DNA of 64,000 bases from Acinetobacter celticus (GTDB taxonomy: Bacteria; Pseudomonadota; Gammaproteobacteria; Pseudomonadales; Moraxellaceae), in the NCBI RefSeq assembly GCF_001707755.1, contig NZ_MBDL01000001.1, positions 124,001 through 188,000 of the forward strand. Reading direction: 5' to 3'. The notes under the pieces are model-generated. The model was not told the DNA's origin and made no database searches. It saw only the letters and a list, made by a program, of their open reading frames with translations. Made by a program: the position numbers and the translations under genes. Shown piece by piece: positions 26,377 to 34,821 of the stretch (position 1 is its first letter; each line of letters begins with the position of its first letter).

Positions 26377-28095
26377 GTGCCTCATGATGTAGATCTCATA
26401 ATATTACTCGCTGCAGGCTTTGGTTTAGCCCTTATTTTTGGCTATATCGCCGCCCGTTTACGGCTCCCTCCACTCATTGGCTATTTAATCGCTGGCATCA
26501 TTATCAGCCCAAACACTCCAGGTATTGTCGGTGATATTCATTTAGCCAATCAATTGGCTGAACTTGGCGTAATGTTTCTGATGTTTGGCGTTGGCATGCA
26601 TTTTTCACTCAATGATTTAATGCAAGTTAGACGAATTGCCTTACCTGGCGCTATTTTGCAAATTGCAGTCGCCACGCTATTAGGGATGGGGGTATCAATT
26701 ATCTGGGGATGGAGCTTTGGTTCTGCCCTCGTTTTTGGTCTAAGCCTGTCCTGCGCCAGTACCGTTGTATTACTTAAAGCCCTTGGTGACCGTGGTTTAT
26801 TAGACTCCGTTAACGGGAAAATTGCCGTGGGCTGGCTATTGGTAGAAGACTTGGTCATGGTCTTGGCCTTGGTATTACTGCCTGCAACAGCTGTTCTGTT
26901 AGGTGGTCAACCATTGGCAGATGCTGCTAGTGATGAAAACATTTGGCTTACTCTTGGCACCACCTTATTAAAGGTTGTGGGCTTTATTGCCTTTATGTTG
27001 ATTATTGGTAAACGTTTAGTTCCAATGATTATGCAAATTGTTGCGCGCTTAGGTTCACGTGAACTTTTCACCTTAACCGTTGTTGCTGCCGCTGTTTCTA
27101 TTGCCTTTGGTGCCTATAAATTCTTTGGTGTTTCCATGGCGCTTGGGGCTTTCTTTGCCGGTATGGTGGTCAAAGAATCAGACTTCAGCCATCGTGCGGA
27201 AGAAGAAACGCTCCCTTTACGTGAAATTTTTGCCATTCTCTTTTTTGTTGCCGTTGGTATGTTGTTTGACCCGCGCATCATTATTGAGCAACCGTTGCAT
27301 GTGCTGGCTGTGGTCGCCATCATTATGATTGGTAAAACCATTGCCGCCATGGCCTTGGTCTTATTTTTTCGCTACCCCGTCAATACAGCTCTGACTGTGG
27401 GCGCAAGCTTGGCGCAAATTGGCGAGTTTTCGTTTATCTTGGCAGCCTTAGGCGTTTCTTTAAACCTCTTGTCACTAGAAGGTCAAAACCTGATTTTGGC
27501 AGGTGCTTTAATCTCAATCACCTTGAATTCATTTGTGTTTTCGGCAGTTGAACCTATTCAAAAATGGATTCGTGAACGCTCGAATTTGGCACGAATGCTA
27601 GAACGTAGTGGTGACCCATTAGCCATGCTTCCAGATGAAGTTCCACAAGATTACCTGCGTGATCAAGTGGTCATTGTCGGTCATGGTGAAGTCGGTCGAC
27701 GAATTACCCGTAGCTTAATGGAAGAAAACATTAAGGTGGTTATTGCTGAAGAAAACCGTGAAATTGTTGAAGACTTGCGTGAAAAAGGCATTGCTGCTGT
27801 TTCTGGTATGGCGACTGAACCAAGCGTACTGATTCAAGCACATATTCAGCATGCGCGCTTGTTGGTGCTGTCCCCCATGGATATTTTAGATATTCATAAA
27901 ATTGTGGACATTGCTAAGACCTTGAACCCTCAAATTCAAGTATTGGTCTGTGCAGCCAGCAAAGAAGAAGCTGAGGTTATTCGCCGTGACAACATTGGCG
28001 AAGTCTATTTTGCAAAAGAGGAAATGGCCAAAAATATGAGCAATCATATTTTGAATCAAATTCAACTTGCACATCATGAAGCGCCTACGCATTAA
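26377..28095 (+). CDS. ybaL: Monovalent cation:proton antiporter (CPA2, YbaL/Kef type) with TrkA-N domain
   Basis: 572 residues. The first ~385 form 11-13 membrane helices with the CPA2 fold (PPLIGYLIAGIIISPNTPG, GWLLVEDLVMVLAL). A C-terminal Rossmann TrkA-N domain follows from about residue 425 (QVVIVGHGEVGRRITRSL). The start is GTG at 26377, preceded by AAGGAG. It probably exchanges K+ or Na+ for protons under nucleotide control. It is closer to YbaL (E. coli, 558 aa) than to KefB/KefC, and no KefF/G partner is adjacent. Confidence 0.85.
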   Translation: MPHDVDLIILLAAGFGLALIFGYIAARLRLPPLIGYLIAGIIISPNTPGIVGDIHLANQLAELGVMFLMFGVGMHFSLNDLMQVRRIALPGAILQIAVATLLGMGVSIIWGWSFGSALVFGLSLSCASTVVLLKALGDRGLLDSVNGKIAVGWLLVEDLVMVLALVLLPATAVLLGGQPLADAASDENIWLTLGTTLLKVVGFIAFMLIIGKRLVPMIMQIVARLGSRELFTLTVVAAAVSIAFGAYKFFGVSMALGAFFAGMVVKESDFSHRAEEETLPLREIFAILFFVAVGMLFDPRIIIEQPLHVLAVVAIIMIGKTIAAMALVLFFRYPVNTALTVGASLAQIGEFSFILAALGVSLNLLSLEGQNLILAGALISITLNSFVFSAVEPIQKWIRERSNLARMLERSGDPLAMLPDEVPQDYLRDQVVIVGHGEVGRRITRSLMEENIKVVIAEENREIVEDLREKGIAAVSGMATEPSVLIQAHIQHARLLVLSPMDILDIHKIVDIAKTLNPQIQVLVCAASKEEAEVIRRDNIGEVYFAKEEMAKNMSNHILNQIQLAHHEAPTH

Positions 28096-28118
28096 ACGCT
28101 CAAGCAAGGCGAAAGGTG

Positions 28119-28152
28119 AGGTTGTACTGTTTAAGTCCAACCTTATTTTTTG
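28119..28152 (+). terminator. Terminator after the antiporter gene
   Basis: AGGTTG (28119-28124) pairs with CAACCT (28138-28143), extended by AC/GT, followed by TATTTTTTG. Confidence 0.55.
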
Positions 28153-28290
28153 TCTTAGGTTGATGATTACGAGCGAAACAATTTTCCAATAAAAATAATT
28201 AAAAATATAAAGCATTGAATTTATTTTAAAACTTTATAAAATAAATAAAAAACGACAGCACATTGGGTTGCGCTTATAGAGAGAAAAAAA

Positions 28291-28569
28291 ATGTTATTGA
28301 TCTATTTGGGGTTCGCTATCGTACTCATTGGTGGCATTGGTTTTTTTATTGCTGCCTTTAAAAATAGCCTTCTATGGGGACTGGGTTGTTTGTTCTTTTA
28401 TCCCATCTCCATTGTATTCTTAATTTTGTATTGGCAAGATGCTAAAAATCCGTTTTTCTTACAGCTCATTGGTATTTTTATTGTATTTTTATTGTATTTT
28501 TATTGTATTTTTATTGTATTTTTATTGTATTTTTATTGTATTTTTATTGTATTTTTATTGTATTTTTAG
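28291..28569 (+). CDS. Small membrane protein truncated by an out-of-frame 11-bp repeat
   Basis: 92 residues as it stands. The first ~67 form a unique membrane protein with two helices around a short loop, and YWQDAKNPFFL before the last helix. From residue 62 the sequence is encoded by an 11-bp tandem repeat giving the 11-residue period IFIVFLLYFYC, and it ends at TAG inside the repeat edge. The +2 frame right after the array reads GAMFMSPEQLSTN then TAA, a plausible native end: removing seven units joins GIFIVFL directly to GAMFM (80 residues). The gene is therefore probably frameshifted by repeat expansion, possibly reversibly. The family is not recognised. Confidence 0.65.
   Translation: MLLIYLGFAIVLIGGIGFFIAAFKNSLLWGLGCLFFYPISIVFLILYWQDAKNPFFLQLIGIFIVFLLYFYCIFIVFLLYFYCIFIVFLLYF
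28473..28568 (+). repeat. Tandem repeat, 11-bp unit TATTTTTATTG, 8.7 copies
   Basis: Eight perfect units (28473-28560) plus TATTTTTA. As 11 is not a multiple of three, each change in copy number shifts the reading frame of the membrane-protein gene that contains it. Confidence 0.97.
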
Positions 28570-28631
28570 GGGCAATGTTTATGTCGCCTGAACAACTCAG
28601 TACAAATTAAAACTTTAACTAAAGTCGCAAT

Positions 28632-28659
28632 AAAAAACGCACCTTATGGTGCGTTTTTT
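28632..28659. terminator. Bidirectional terminator
   Basis: AAAAAACGCACC-TTAT-GGTGCGTTTTTT, between convergent genes. Confidence 0.9.
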
Positions 28660-28666
28660 CAACGTA

Positions 28667-28945
28667 TTAGCTCATAAATTGCGGTTTTTCATCGATAACT
28701 TCAGCTTGCCATTCATTGACTTGTTTTTCCAGCAAGCTATATAGCGCAGCTTGAATCATCTGCTGTGCAACCACGGGGGTCTGATCCCCCAATAAGGCTT
28801 TCACTTCTTCATTAAAATGGATGACAACCAAAGGTTCTTTTTCTGACCCCGCATTGCGCAATGCTAATTCACCGCCTTCCAGCTGAACCAGTTCCAAAAC
28901 CGCTTCCTGATTTCCAAATAATTCTTTCAATTGTTGTATAGACAT
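28667..28945 (-). CDS. Small conserved protein of unknown function
   Basis: 92 residues from the ATG at 28945 (MSIQQLKELFGNQ), chosen because GGAGGAAC sits just upstream; the open frame extends to 29020 without a ribosome site. It is acidic and soluble, with no signal peptide or membrane segment; a mixed alpha/beta protein is likely. I do not recognise a domain. It is the second of two minus-strand genes (with 29050-29553). Confidence 0.75.
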   Translation of the reverse strand: MSIQQLKELFGNQEAVLELVQLEGGELALRNAGSEKEPLVVIHFNEEVKALLGDQTPVVAQQMIQAALYSLLEKQVNEWQAEVIDEKPQFMS

Positions 28946-29049
28946 AGTTCCTCCATGCTCAACATGGTGGCAAAGGCATGAGCGCTTTGCATTGCTTAGA
29001 CTATTATATATCGGGATCAAATTTGTAAATTCAAGAGCTAAGCATCGAC

Positions 29050-29553
29050 TTAAAATTCAACCATCTCATTACGAAAACCGTCAATCAACTGTGTCAAATC
29101 ACGGTGCCATTCACGTAAAATTTTAGTATCGGGCAACCAAGCTTGAGGCGTTTGTGTCACTTTGATAATCAAGTTTGAAGATGTTTCTTCTTCTGGTTCA
29201 GGCGTACTAGGCTCTGGTGCATATTGGCACATCCGATAAGCACGTTTAAGTTCCGCAATAAAACCGTGCTTTGCTAATTGTTGCATCACTGCAACTTCAG
29301 GTGATACTTGACCTTTGTCAGCCATGTGCTCTTCAATTGACTTTAGCGTCGGTGAAACATCATTTAAGCGATAGTAGCGCACCAATTCTTGCAAGAAAGC
29401 CAAAATAGCGCCATGCAAATGAAATACAGCCGACTCACGCAATGCCTGTGCTTGCTGAATATGATCGACCTGTTCTGCCTGTTGGCATGCAAGGCGGGCA
29501 AAATACAGTTTTTGATTGGTGCGATCAGCATGAAAACGAGCAACACGGGACAT
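29050..29553 (-). CDS. Conserved soluble protein (DUF6586-like)
   Basis: 167 residues, mostly helical. The N-terminal RTNQKLYFARLACQQAE and HLHGAILAFLQELVRYYRL stretches resemble a small family found in Pseudomonas and relatives (DUF6586, from memory). The C-terminal part ends in a helical FRNEMVEF. A Pro/Glu-rich linker lies at residues ~112-123. No catalytic motif is visible. It precedes the 28667-28945 gene on the same strand. Confidence 0.7.
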   Translation of the reverse strand: MSRVARFHADRTNQKLYFARLACQQAEQVDHIQQAQALRESAVFHLHGAILAFLQELVRYYRLNDVSPTLKSIEEHMADKGQVSPEVAVMQQLAKHGFIAELKRAYRMCQYAPEPSTPEPEEETSSNLIIKVTQTPQAWLPDTKILREWHRDLTQLIDGFRNEMVEF

Positions 29554-29713
29554 GAATAGATTTCCTAAATTTTGGCTTTTAGTACAGTATTTAGCTTAAA
29601 CGCAAATATCAAAAAATCACAATAAATATTATGCATGATCGATTTCAATAAAATAGATTTTGCGGGCTACACAATCGACAGTGTTGGATAGGTCTTTTTC
29701 ATTTTCCACCCAA

Positions 29714-29739
29714 TAAAAAAGGAGCCATAGCTCCTTTTT
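29714..29739 (-). terminator. Rho-independent terminator after the RRM gene
   Basis: AAAAAGGAGC-CATA-GCTCCTTTTT; on the minus strand it follows the RRM stop. Confidence 0.85.
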
Positions 29740-29743
29740 ATCT

Positions 29744-30022
29744 TTATTTTGCTTCTGACTTAACGTCAGCTTTCACTTCAGGCTTATTTTCTGCCTGTTT
29801 TACTCGAATACCATGTCCATGCAAACGCAGTGTATTTAAACCTTTAATGGCTTTCACCGCTTCACGGCCATGTGGCATGTCTACAAAAGCAAAACCTTTC
29901 GATTTACCTGTTGTCGGATCCATGACCAAAGTACATGATTTTACCGTGCCATATGCTTTAAATAGTTCAAGCAATTCTGCTTCGCCAACGGTACGCTCTA
30001 AATTACGAACTAAAATTTTCAT
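29744..30022 (-). CDS. RNA-recognition-motif (RRM) protein
   Basis: 92 residues forming one RRM: RNP2 ILVRNL at residues 3-8 and RNP1 KGFAFVDM at about 43-50, ending in a Lys/Glu/Val tail. Bacterial single-RRM proteins bind RNA and are often cold-induced; the target here is unknown. It has its own terminator. RNP1 retains both aromatic positions only partly (F-A-F present), so RNA binding is expected. Confidence 0.9.
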   Translation of the reverse strand: MKILVRNLERTVGEAELLELFKAYGTVKSCTLVMDPTTGKSKGFAFVDMPHGREAVKAIKGLNTLRLHGHGIRVKQAENKPEVKADVKSEAK

Positions 30023-30105
30023 CTGATAACCTTAAGAAGATAGGCAAAAAATATCAAAAAGCACGCGCCTACTCTACTTTTTGCACAAAACGATTTTGTA
30101 CTAGT

Positions 30106-32094
30106 TTAATCGAGATCAATACCAAAATCTAAATTAATCGATTGTCGTTCAATTAAGGCACTTTTTACTGTTTGTTGACGGGGTCTATAATGAGTTTCTG
30201 TGGTGCATAAATTTCGGGTTAAATCATTTAAAAAATAACTTTCAACTTTACGGCCTTGCTCATCCACGGTATCTCGGGCCCATAAATTTAAATTTTGTTT
30301 GGTCAAAATCAATTCATTTTTTGCACGTGTTAATGCCACATACAGTACACGGCGCTCTTCTTCCACATCATCAAAATTGCCTTGCGCACGCGCATGCGGG
30401 TATTGTCCTGCTGTCACATTGGCCACGTAGCAAACGTTTTGCTCTGTACCTTTGGCCGAGTGAATGGTGATGAGAGTAACCACATCATCTTCTGACTGAC
30501 GTTCAATTTCACTGATGGATACAGGATCGAGCACATATTCTTCTAAAAACTCACTCAGCTGAGCATGTTTAGAAGCCAATTGCTTGACCAATTCAAAGTC
30601 CCCCTGACGGCGGTGCCAGTCTTTTTTATAATTTTCAGAAAGCTGTTCTTCAATGGCTTGAATCGCAAGACTAACGCACTCTTTTACTTCATGACGAATG
30701 ACCATCATCTGTTTCATCATTAAAATGGCCCGATCAGGTACTTTGCCAAATTTTTCTAGCTTTTGGGTAATGGCATCCATTTCGGGTTCTTGCAATAACT
30801 GATGTGATAACTTGCTAGCGCCCATGTCACCAACGCCATTCCATAACGTTAAAAAACGCATCCAAGCAATATCATCAAGTGGATTTGCCACCACCCGCAA
30901 TAAACTCAGTAAGTCTTTCACATGGGCCGTTTCAAGCAATTTCATGCCACCAATAAAACGATAAGGAATATTGGCGGCAATACAGGCTGCTTCAATATGA
31001 CGAGCCGCAAAGCTTGAGCGTACCAAAACCATGTGCTCATTCCACTTTGCACCTTCTAGGTAATGGCGTTCTTTAATATCAATCGCAATCCACTTGGCTT
31101 CATCAAATTCATTGGGAAACACATGCATTTTGGGCTTGATGCCATCACCACGGTAAGCATCTAAATGTTTGTCATATTGAATTGGGCTTTGTTCTAACAA
31201 CCAGTTTGATAAGTCTAAAATTTGCTGTGTCGAACGATAATTTTTTTCTAATTTAAAAATCTGCGCATCAGGTACACGTTCTTTAAAGTGGTGAATATTT
31301 TCAAAGTCTGCACCACGAAAACCATAAATGGACTGTGCGTCATCGCCCACACAAAATAAATGGGTACGTTCTTTTAGCGGTTCTAACAAAGCCCATTGTA
31401 AGGGATTGGTGTCCTGCATTTCATCAACCAACATATGTTGGCAAATCGAAGCGACATACTCAGCCAAGCCATCAGACTGGGCTAAAGCAGATGCCACCAC
31501 CGCCAAAATATCATCGTAATCTAAAAAACTACGGGCCTGTTTCCGTGTTTCATATTCCTTCATGATGACTGCAATTTCATCTTTCATGTCCAGAAATTCA
31601 GGCATTTGCTTTTCTAAAGCCAAACTGAGTTTTTGGCGGGTATTACGCGCAAAAGAATATAAATCGCATAGCTCTTTGGGTTTAGGTAGTTGATTTGGAT
31701 TATTTTTATCATCTTTCCCGCGAATCAGACGAAACAGCATCATCTGATCATCACGATCAATAATTGAAAACTGCTCTAGGCCAAAGGCTTTTGGAAGACG
31801 ACGTAATAAATACATACAAAAAGTATGAAAAGTCGATGCACGCAACCCTTTGGCTTGTTCGCCCAATGCCAATTCGACCCGCGCCACAATTTCACTGGCT
31901 GCGCGACGAGTAAAGGTTAAAATTTGAATTTGATTGGCTGGTACGCCTTGATCAATCAAGTAGGCTGCCCGTGCCACGATGGTTTTGGTTTTGCCACAGC
32001 CTGCACCTGCCAAGACCAAACTATGTTTACTGTCTGTGGTGGCGGCTTGTTTTTGTTGAGGATTTAATTCGTCAATCAGGCTGGCTAAACTCAT
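30106..32094 (-). CDS. UvrD/Rep-family superfamily 1A DNA helicase
   Basis: 662 residues. All helicase motifs are visible: Walker A GAGCGKT (residues 30-36), Ia TFTRRAASE, motif II VDEMQDTNP, III GDDAQSIYGFRGAD, IV LEKNYRST, V TIHSAKGTEQN and VI RRVLYVALTRAKNEL. It is Rep-sized (~670), but the N-terminal sequence differs enough from Rep and UvrD that I leave the symbol empty. It translocates 3'-5' on single-stranded DNA for repair or fork restart. Its start overlaps a small upstream frame by ATGA. Confidence 0.92.
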   Translation of the reverse strand: MSLASLIDELNPQQKQAATTDSKHSLVLAGAGCGKTKTIVARAAYLIDQGVPANQIQILTFTRRAASEIVARVELALGEQAKGLRASTFHTFCMYLLRRLPKAFGLEQFSIIDRDDQMMLFRLIRGKDDKNNPNQLPKPKELCDLYSFARNTRQKLSLALEKQMPEFLDMKDEIAVIMKEYETRKQARSFLDYDDILAVVASALAQSDGLAEYVASICQHMLVDEMQDTNPLQWALLEPLKERTHLFCVGDDAQSIYGFRGADFENIHHFKERVPDAQIFKLEKNYRSTQQILDLSNWLLEQSPIQYDKHLDAYRGDGIKPKMHVFPNEFDEAKWIAIDIKERHYLEGAKWNEHMVLVRSSFAARHIEAACIAANIPYRFIGGMKLLETAHVKDLLSLLRVVANPLDDIAWMRFLTLWNGVGDMGASKLSHQLLQEPEMDAITQKLEKFGKVPDRAILMMKQMMVIRHEVKECVSLAIQAIEEQLSENYKKDWHRRQGDFELVKQLASKHAQLSEFLEEYVLDPVSISEIERQSEDDVVTLITIHSAKGTEQNVCYVANVTAGQYPHARAQGNFDDVEEERRVLYVALTRAKNELILTKQNLNLWARDTVDEQGRKVESYFLNDLTRNLCTTETHYRPRQQTVKSALIERQSINLDFGIDLD

Positions 32095-32291
32095 GGTGTC
32101 TCATCGTGCTTGGGAGGCGGATAGTTTAACAGAGCTACTAGCAGAAAGCTTAATGCGAAAAACACCACTGAGTCTTTAGCAAAGACATAAATGACAATGA
32201 TCAGGCCAAATCTATTCAACCTCACATGAAGAAAATAAAGATGCCATCCACCAGATTGAGATTTAGGGATAGCCTTCAATCTAGCCTGCAC
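32091..32291 (-). CDS. Possible small membrane protein coupled to the helicase gene
   Basis: 66 codons from a GTG at 32291, ending in an ATGA overlap with the helicase start. Residues ~28-55 (FGLIIVIYVFAKDSVVFF and VALL) are a credible membrane segment, followed by a charged PPPKHDETP tail. No clear ribosome site precedes the GTG, and the start could be internal. The overlap favours a real gene, but it may also be fortuitous. Confidence 0.35.
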   Translation of the reverse strand: MQARLKAIPKSQSGGWHLYFLHVRLNRFGLIIVIYVFAKDSVVFFALSFLLVALLNYPPPKHDETP

Positions 32292-32321
32292 AAAAGAAAT
32301 TTTTCATTTTGAAAGAAATCT

Positions 32322-33467
32322 CTATTGCTTAGCAATTTCCCCAAACGCTCTTAAACTGTTCGCGACTGCATTTTCCAAATTCACTTCCGCATTTTTCATG
32401 GCCTCTTCCAAGGTACAGTCGGCTGGGTTAATACCAACAATTTGACTAAAGCCTTGTTGATATAATTCATCAATTCCTTCACCAAGCACCCCCGCAAAAG
32501 CCATCACAGGTTTATTCAATGACTTTGCCACTTGTGCTACAGCCCACGGCGTTTTACCAAACTTGGTCTGAAAATCAATTTTGCCCTCACCTGTCAATAC
32601 ATAATCGGCTTGCGCAATTTTTTCAGCTAAATGCGTGTGTTCAATCATTAATGTTGCACCCGACTGAATTTTGGCATGGGTAAATGCTATCAAACCAAAA
32701 CCTAAACCGCCTGCTGCTCCTGCACCAAAAACATCACGAAAGTCCTGACCCATCGTATGTTTCACCACATCTGCAAAATGCCTTAAATTCGAATCTAACT
32801 GTTGCACCATTTCAGCTGAAGCACCCTTTTGTGGGCCAAAAACTATAGATGCTCCATTTGGCCCGCAGAGCAGATTATTCACATCGGAGGCAATGAGGAT
32901 CTCAACCTGCTTTAATCGTGGGTCTAAGGCGCTTAAATCGATACTATGAATACGATTAAGTTCCCCACCACAGCCTTGAATGACATTCCCATGAATATCT
33001 AAAAAAACAGCTCCCAGCGCCTGTACCATTCCAGCGCCACCATCATTGGTCACACTACCGCCCAGCCCAATTATAATTTTAGAAACACCTGTATTTAGAG
33101 CCTGAATAATCATTTCTCCCGTGCCAAAAGTGGAGGTAAGTAAAGGATTGCGTTCTATTGCCTGAAGCAAATGAATACCATTGGCTTTGGCCATTTCAAT
33201 CACTGCGGTTTTGCCCTGTTCAATCAGACCAAAATACGTCTGTACTTTTTGCGGGGGCAAAGGCCCTTTCACTTCGCAGTTGATCCGCTGTCCTTGCATG
33301 GCCATAAGCACAGCATCGACTGTACCTTCGCCGCCGTCAGCCATCGGCACATGAATACATTCTGCGTCTGGAAAAACAGTCTGAATACCACGTTGCATGG
33401 CAATGCAGGCCTGTTCAGCCGTCAGGCTTTCTTTAAATGAGTCAGGGGCAAGAATAAATGTTTTCAT
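32322..33467 (-). CDS. Glycerate kinase (GlxK/GarK family)
   Basis: 381 residues. The family start ILAPDSFKESLTA, DGGEGTVDA, GLGGSVTNDGGAGM and the later GEGKIDFQTKFGK motif are all present. It phosphorylates D-glycerate, usually to 2-phosphoglycerate, in the glycerate/glyoxylate branch. No glyoxylate carboligase, tartronate semialdehyde reductase or garD gene is nearby, so the physiological source of glycerate is not shown here. Confidence 0.92.
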   Translation of the reverse strand: MKTFILAPDSFKESLTAEQACIAMQRGIQTVFPDAECIHVPMADGGEGTVDAVLMAMQGQRINCEVKGPLPPQKVQTYFGLIEQGKTAVIEMAKANGIHLLQAIERNPLLTSTFGTGEMIIQALNTGVSKIIIGLGGSVTNDGGAGMVQALGAVFLDIHGNVIQGCGGELNRIHSIDLSALDPRLKQVEILIASDVNNLLCGPNGASIVFGPQKGASAEMVQQLDSNLRHFADVVKHTMGQDFRDVFGAGAAGGLGFGLIAFTHAKIQSGATLMIEHTHLAEKIAQADYVLTGEGKIDFQTKFGKTPWAVAQVAKSLNKPVMAFAGVLGEGIDELYQQGFSQIVGINPADCTLEEAMKNAEVNLENAVANSLRAFGEIAKQ

Positions 33468-33562
33468 AGAAGGTGGGCTATGTAAGTGCTATCGTGAGTT
33501 AAGCATGTTTTACCCTACATTTTCATTTAGACTCAATAAAATTTATTTCCAGAAGAAATCTC

Positions 33563-34012
33563 ATGTCTCGAATCAATTTAGGTCAATCTGCGCCTGACTT
33601 ATATAAAAAAGTTGCTGAACTGGATAGTCTTGCCATGCATAAAATGCAAGAAGCCAATTTAGATGAAGGCTTTGCGCATTTGCTGAAATTACGGGCATCG
33701 CAAATCAACCAATGTGCTTTTTGCATACGCCTACACACTCAGGATGCACTAAAAAGTGGTGAAACAGCTGAACGGATTAGCCTACTCAATGCATGGCGTG
33801 AAACTGAATATTATGATGAGGCTGAATGCGCTGCGCTTAGCTTGATAGAAGCCATTACTTTAGTTGCTGAAGGTCAAGTGCCAGATGCGATCTATGAAGA
33901 TGCTCTTCCCTTTCTAACTGATGTGCAAATTAGCGCGATTGAATGGTTAGCCATTGTGATTAATACATGGAACCGTATTGCCATCAGTAGTCGCTATAGC
34001 GTCAAACCTTGA
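33563..34012 (+). CDS. AhpD-like alkylhydroperoxidase/carboxymuconolactone decarboxylase family protein
   Basis: 149 residues, all-helical AhpD fold, with the redox motif C51-AF-C54-xxx-H58 in NQCAFCIRLHTQDA. Members with this CxxC and His reduce peroxides or act as thiol oxidoreductases. AGAAGAAATCTC precedes the ATG. It stands alone between convergent terminators; no ahpC is adjacent. Confidence 0.88.
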   Translation: MSRINLGQSAPDLYKKVAELDSLAMHKMQEANLDEGFAHLLKLRASQINQCAFCIRLHTQDALKSGETAERISLLNAWRETEYYDEAECAALSLIEAITLVAEGQVPDAIYEDALPFLTDVQISAIEWLAIVINTWNRIAISSRYSVKP

Positions 34013-34030
34013 TCGTAAAATGACTGCAAT

Positions 34031-34067
34031 AAAAAATGCCCAAGTCATCAAACTTGGGCATTTTTTT
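34031..34067. terminator. Bidirectional terminator
   Basis: AATGCCCAAGT/ACTTGGGCATT stem with flanking A-run and T-run, between convergent genes. Confidence 0.9.
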
Positions 34068-34106
34068 ATAGATCAATCATGAAACAAAAGCTTCAATACA
34101 TACTAT

Positions 34107-34682
34107 TTACTTTGTTTCGGCTGAACTTTTAGGTACTTCATGTTTAATATAGGACGCAAAACTAAGATAGTTAATGCCTTGAAATAGAATATCAATTGCA
34201 AGGAACAAACCCAATACCCAAAACGGCGCATCTGGTGATTTTAAAATCATCACACCGGCAGCCAAGGTCAATAAGCCAGAGAACAATGTCCAGCCCCAGC
34301 CCTGTAAACCACGAAATAAAATGGCGTTAAAAATACGAATAACACCCGCAATAATTAAAATAATCGCCAAGACATTGGTCAGAACAATCGCGGTTTTGAC
34401 AGGGGTACTAAACGCATAATACCCTGCAACCAAATACAATACGCCAAACAGCGCCCAAAACCACCGAAACCCACCCTCAAAAATTTTGAAGGCTGCAAGC
34501 AAGTGTAATATGCCCCCCACCATCATTAGCACACCAAAAATAAATACAGCGGATAAGGTCGCAAAAGGGAGCGAAGCCAACAATACAAGGCCAAAAATGG
34601 TCAGTAAAAAACCTAAGCCAATGTACCACTTGCGGTTATGATGCAACTGACGACGAACCAAATCATTTCCTACAGTTTTCAT
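34107..34682 (-). CDS. HdeD/DUF308 family membrane protein
   Basis: 191 residues from the ATG at 34682 (MKTVGNDLVRRQ); a TTG at 34694 is the other option but less likely. Six membrane helices in paired GxxxLLAxG-like units, as in E. coli HdeD, which is linked to acid resistance at high cell density. The rest of the acid island (hdeA/hdeB) is absent, so only the fold is secure. The cytoplasmic N-terminus is basic. Confidence 0.85.
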   Translation of the reverse strand: MKTVGNDLVRRQLHHNRKWYIGLGFLLTIFGLVLLASLPFATLSAVFIFGVLMMVGGILHLLAAFKIFEGGFRWFWALFGVLYLVAGYYAFSTPVKTAIVLTNVLAIILIIAGVIRIFNAILFRGLQGWGWTLFSGLLTLAAGVMILKSPDAPFWVLGLFLAIDILFQGINYLSFASYIKHEVPKSSAETK

Positions 34683-34821
34683 ATTTATTCTCAAGTATTA
34701 GTAAGGATGATTTAGTTTTAACATGATTTTTTGACAAGCTAAAGTCTAAAAGTTATTCATTCTGTAGCGACTCCGACCACGTCATTTGTGGATAAATGTT
34801 GGGTTATCCGCACCGACCAAT

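Noticed and set aside
28473..28568. CRISPR-like direct repeats
   Set aside because: The units are contiguous with no spacers and only 11 bp; this is a simple tandem repeat inside a coding frame.
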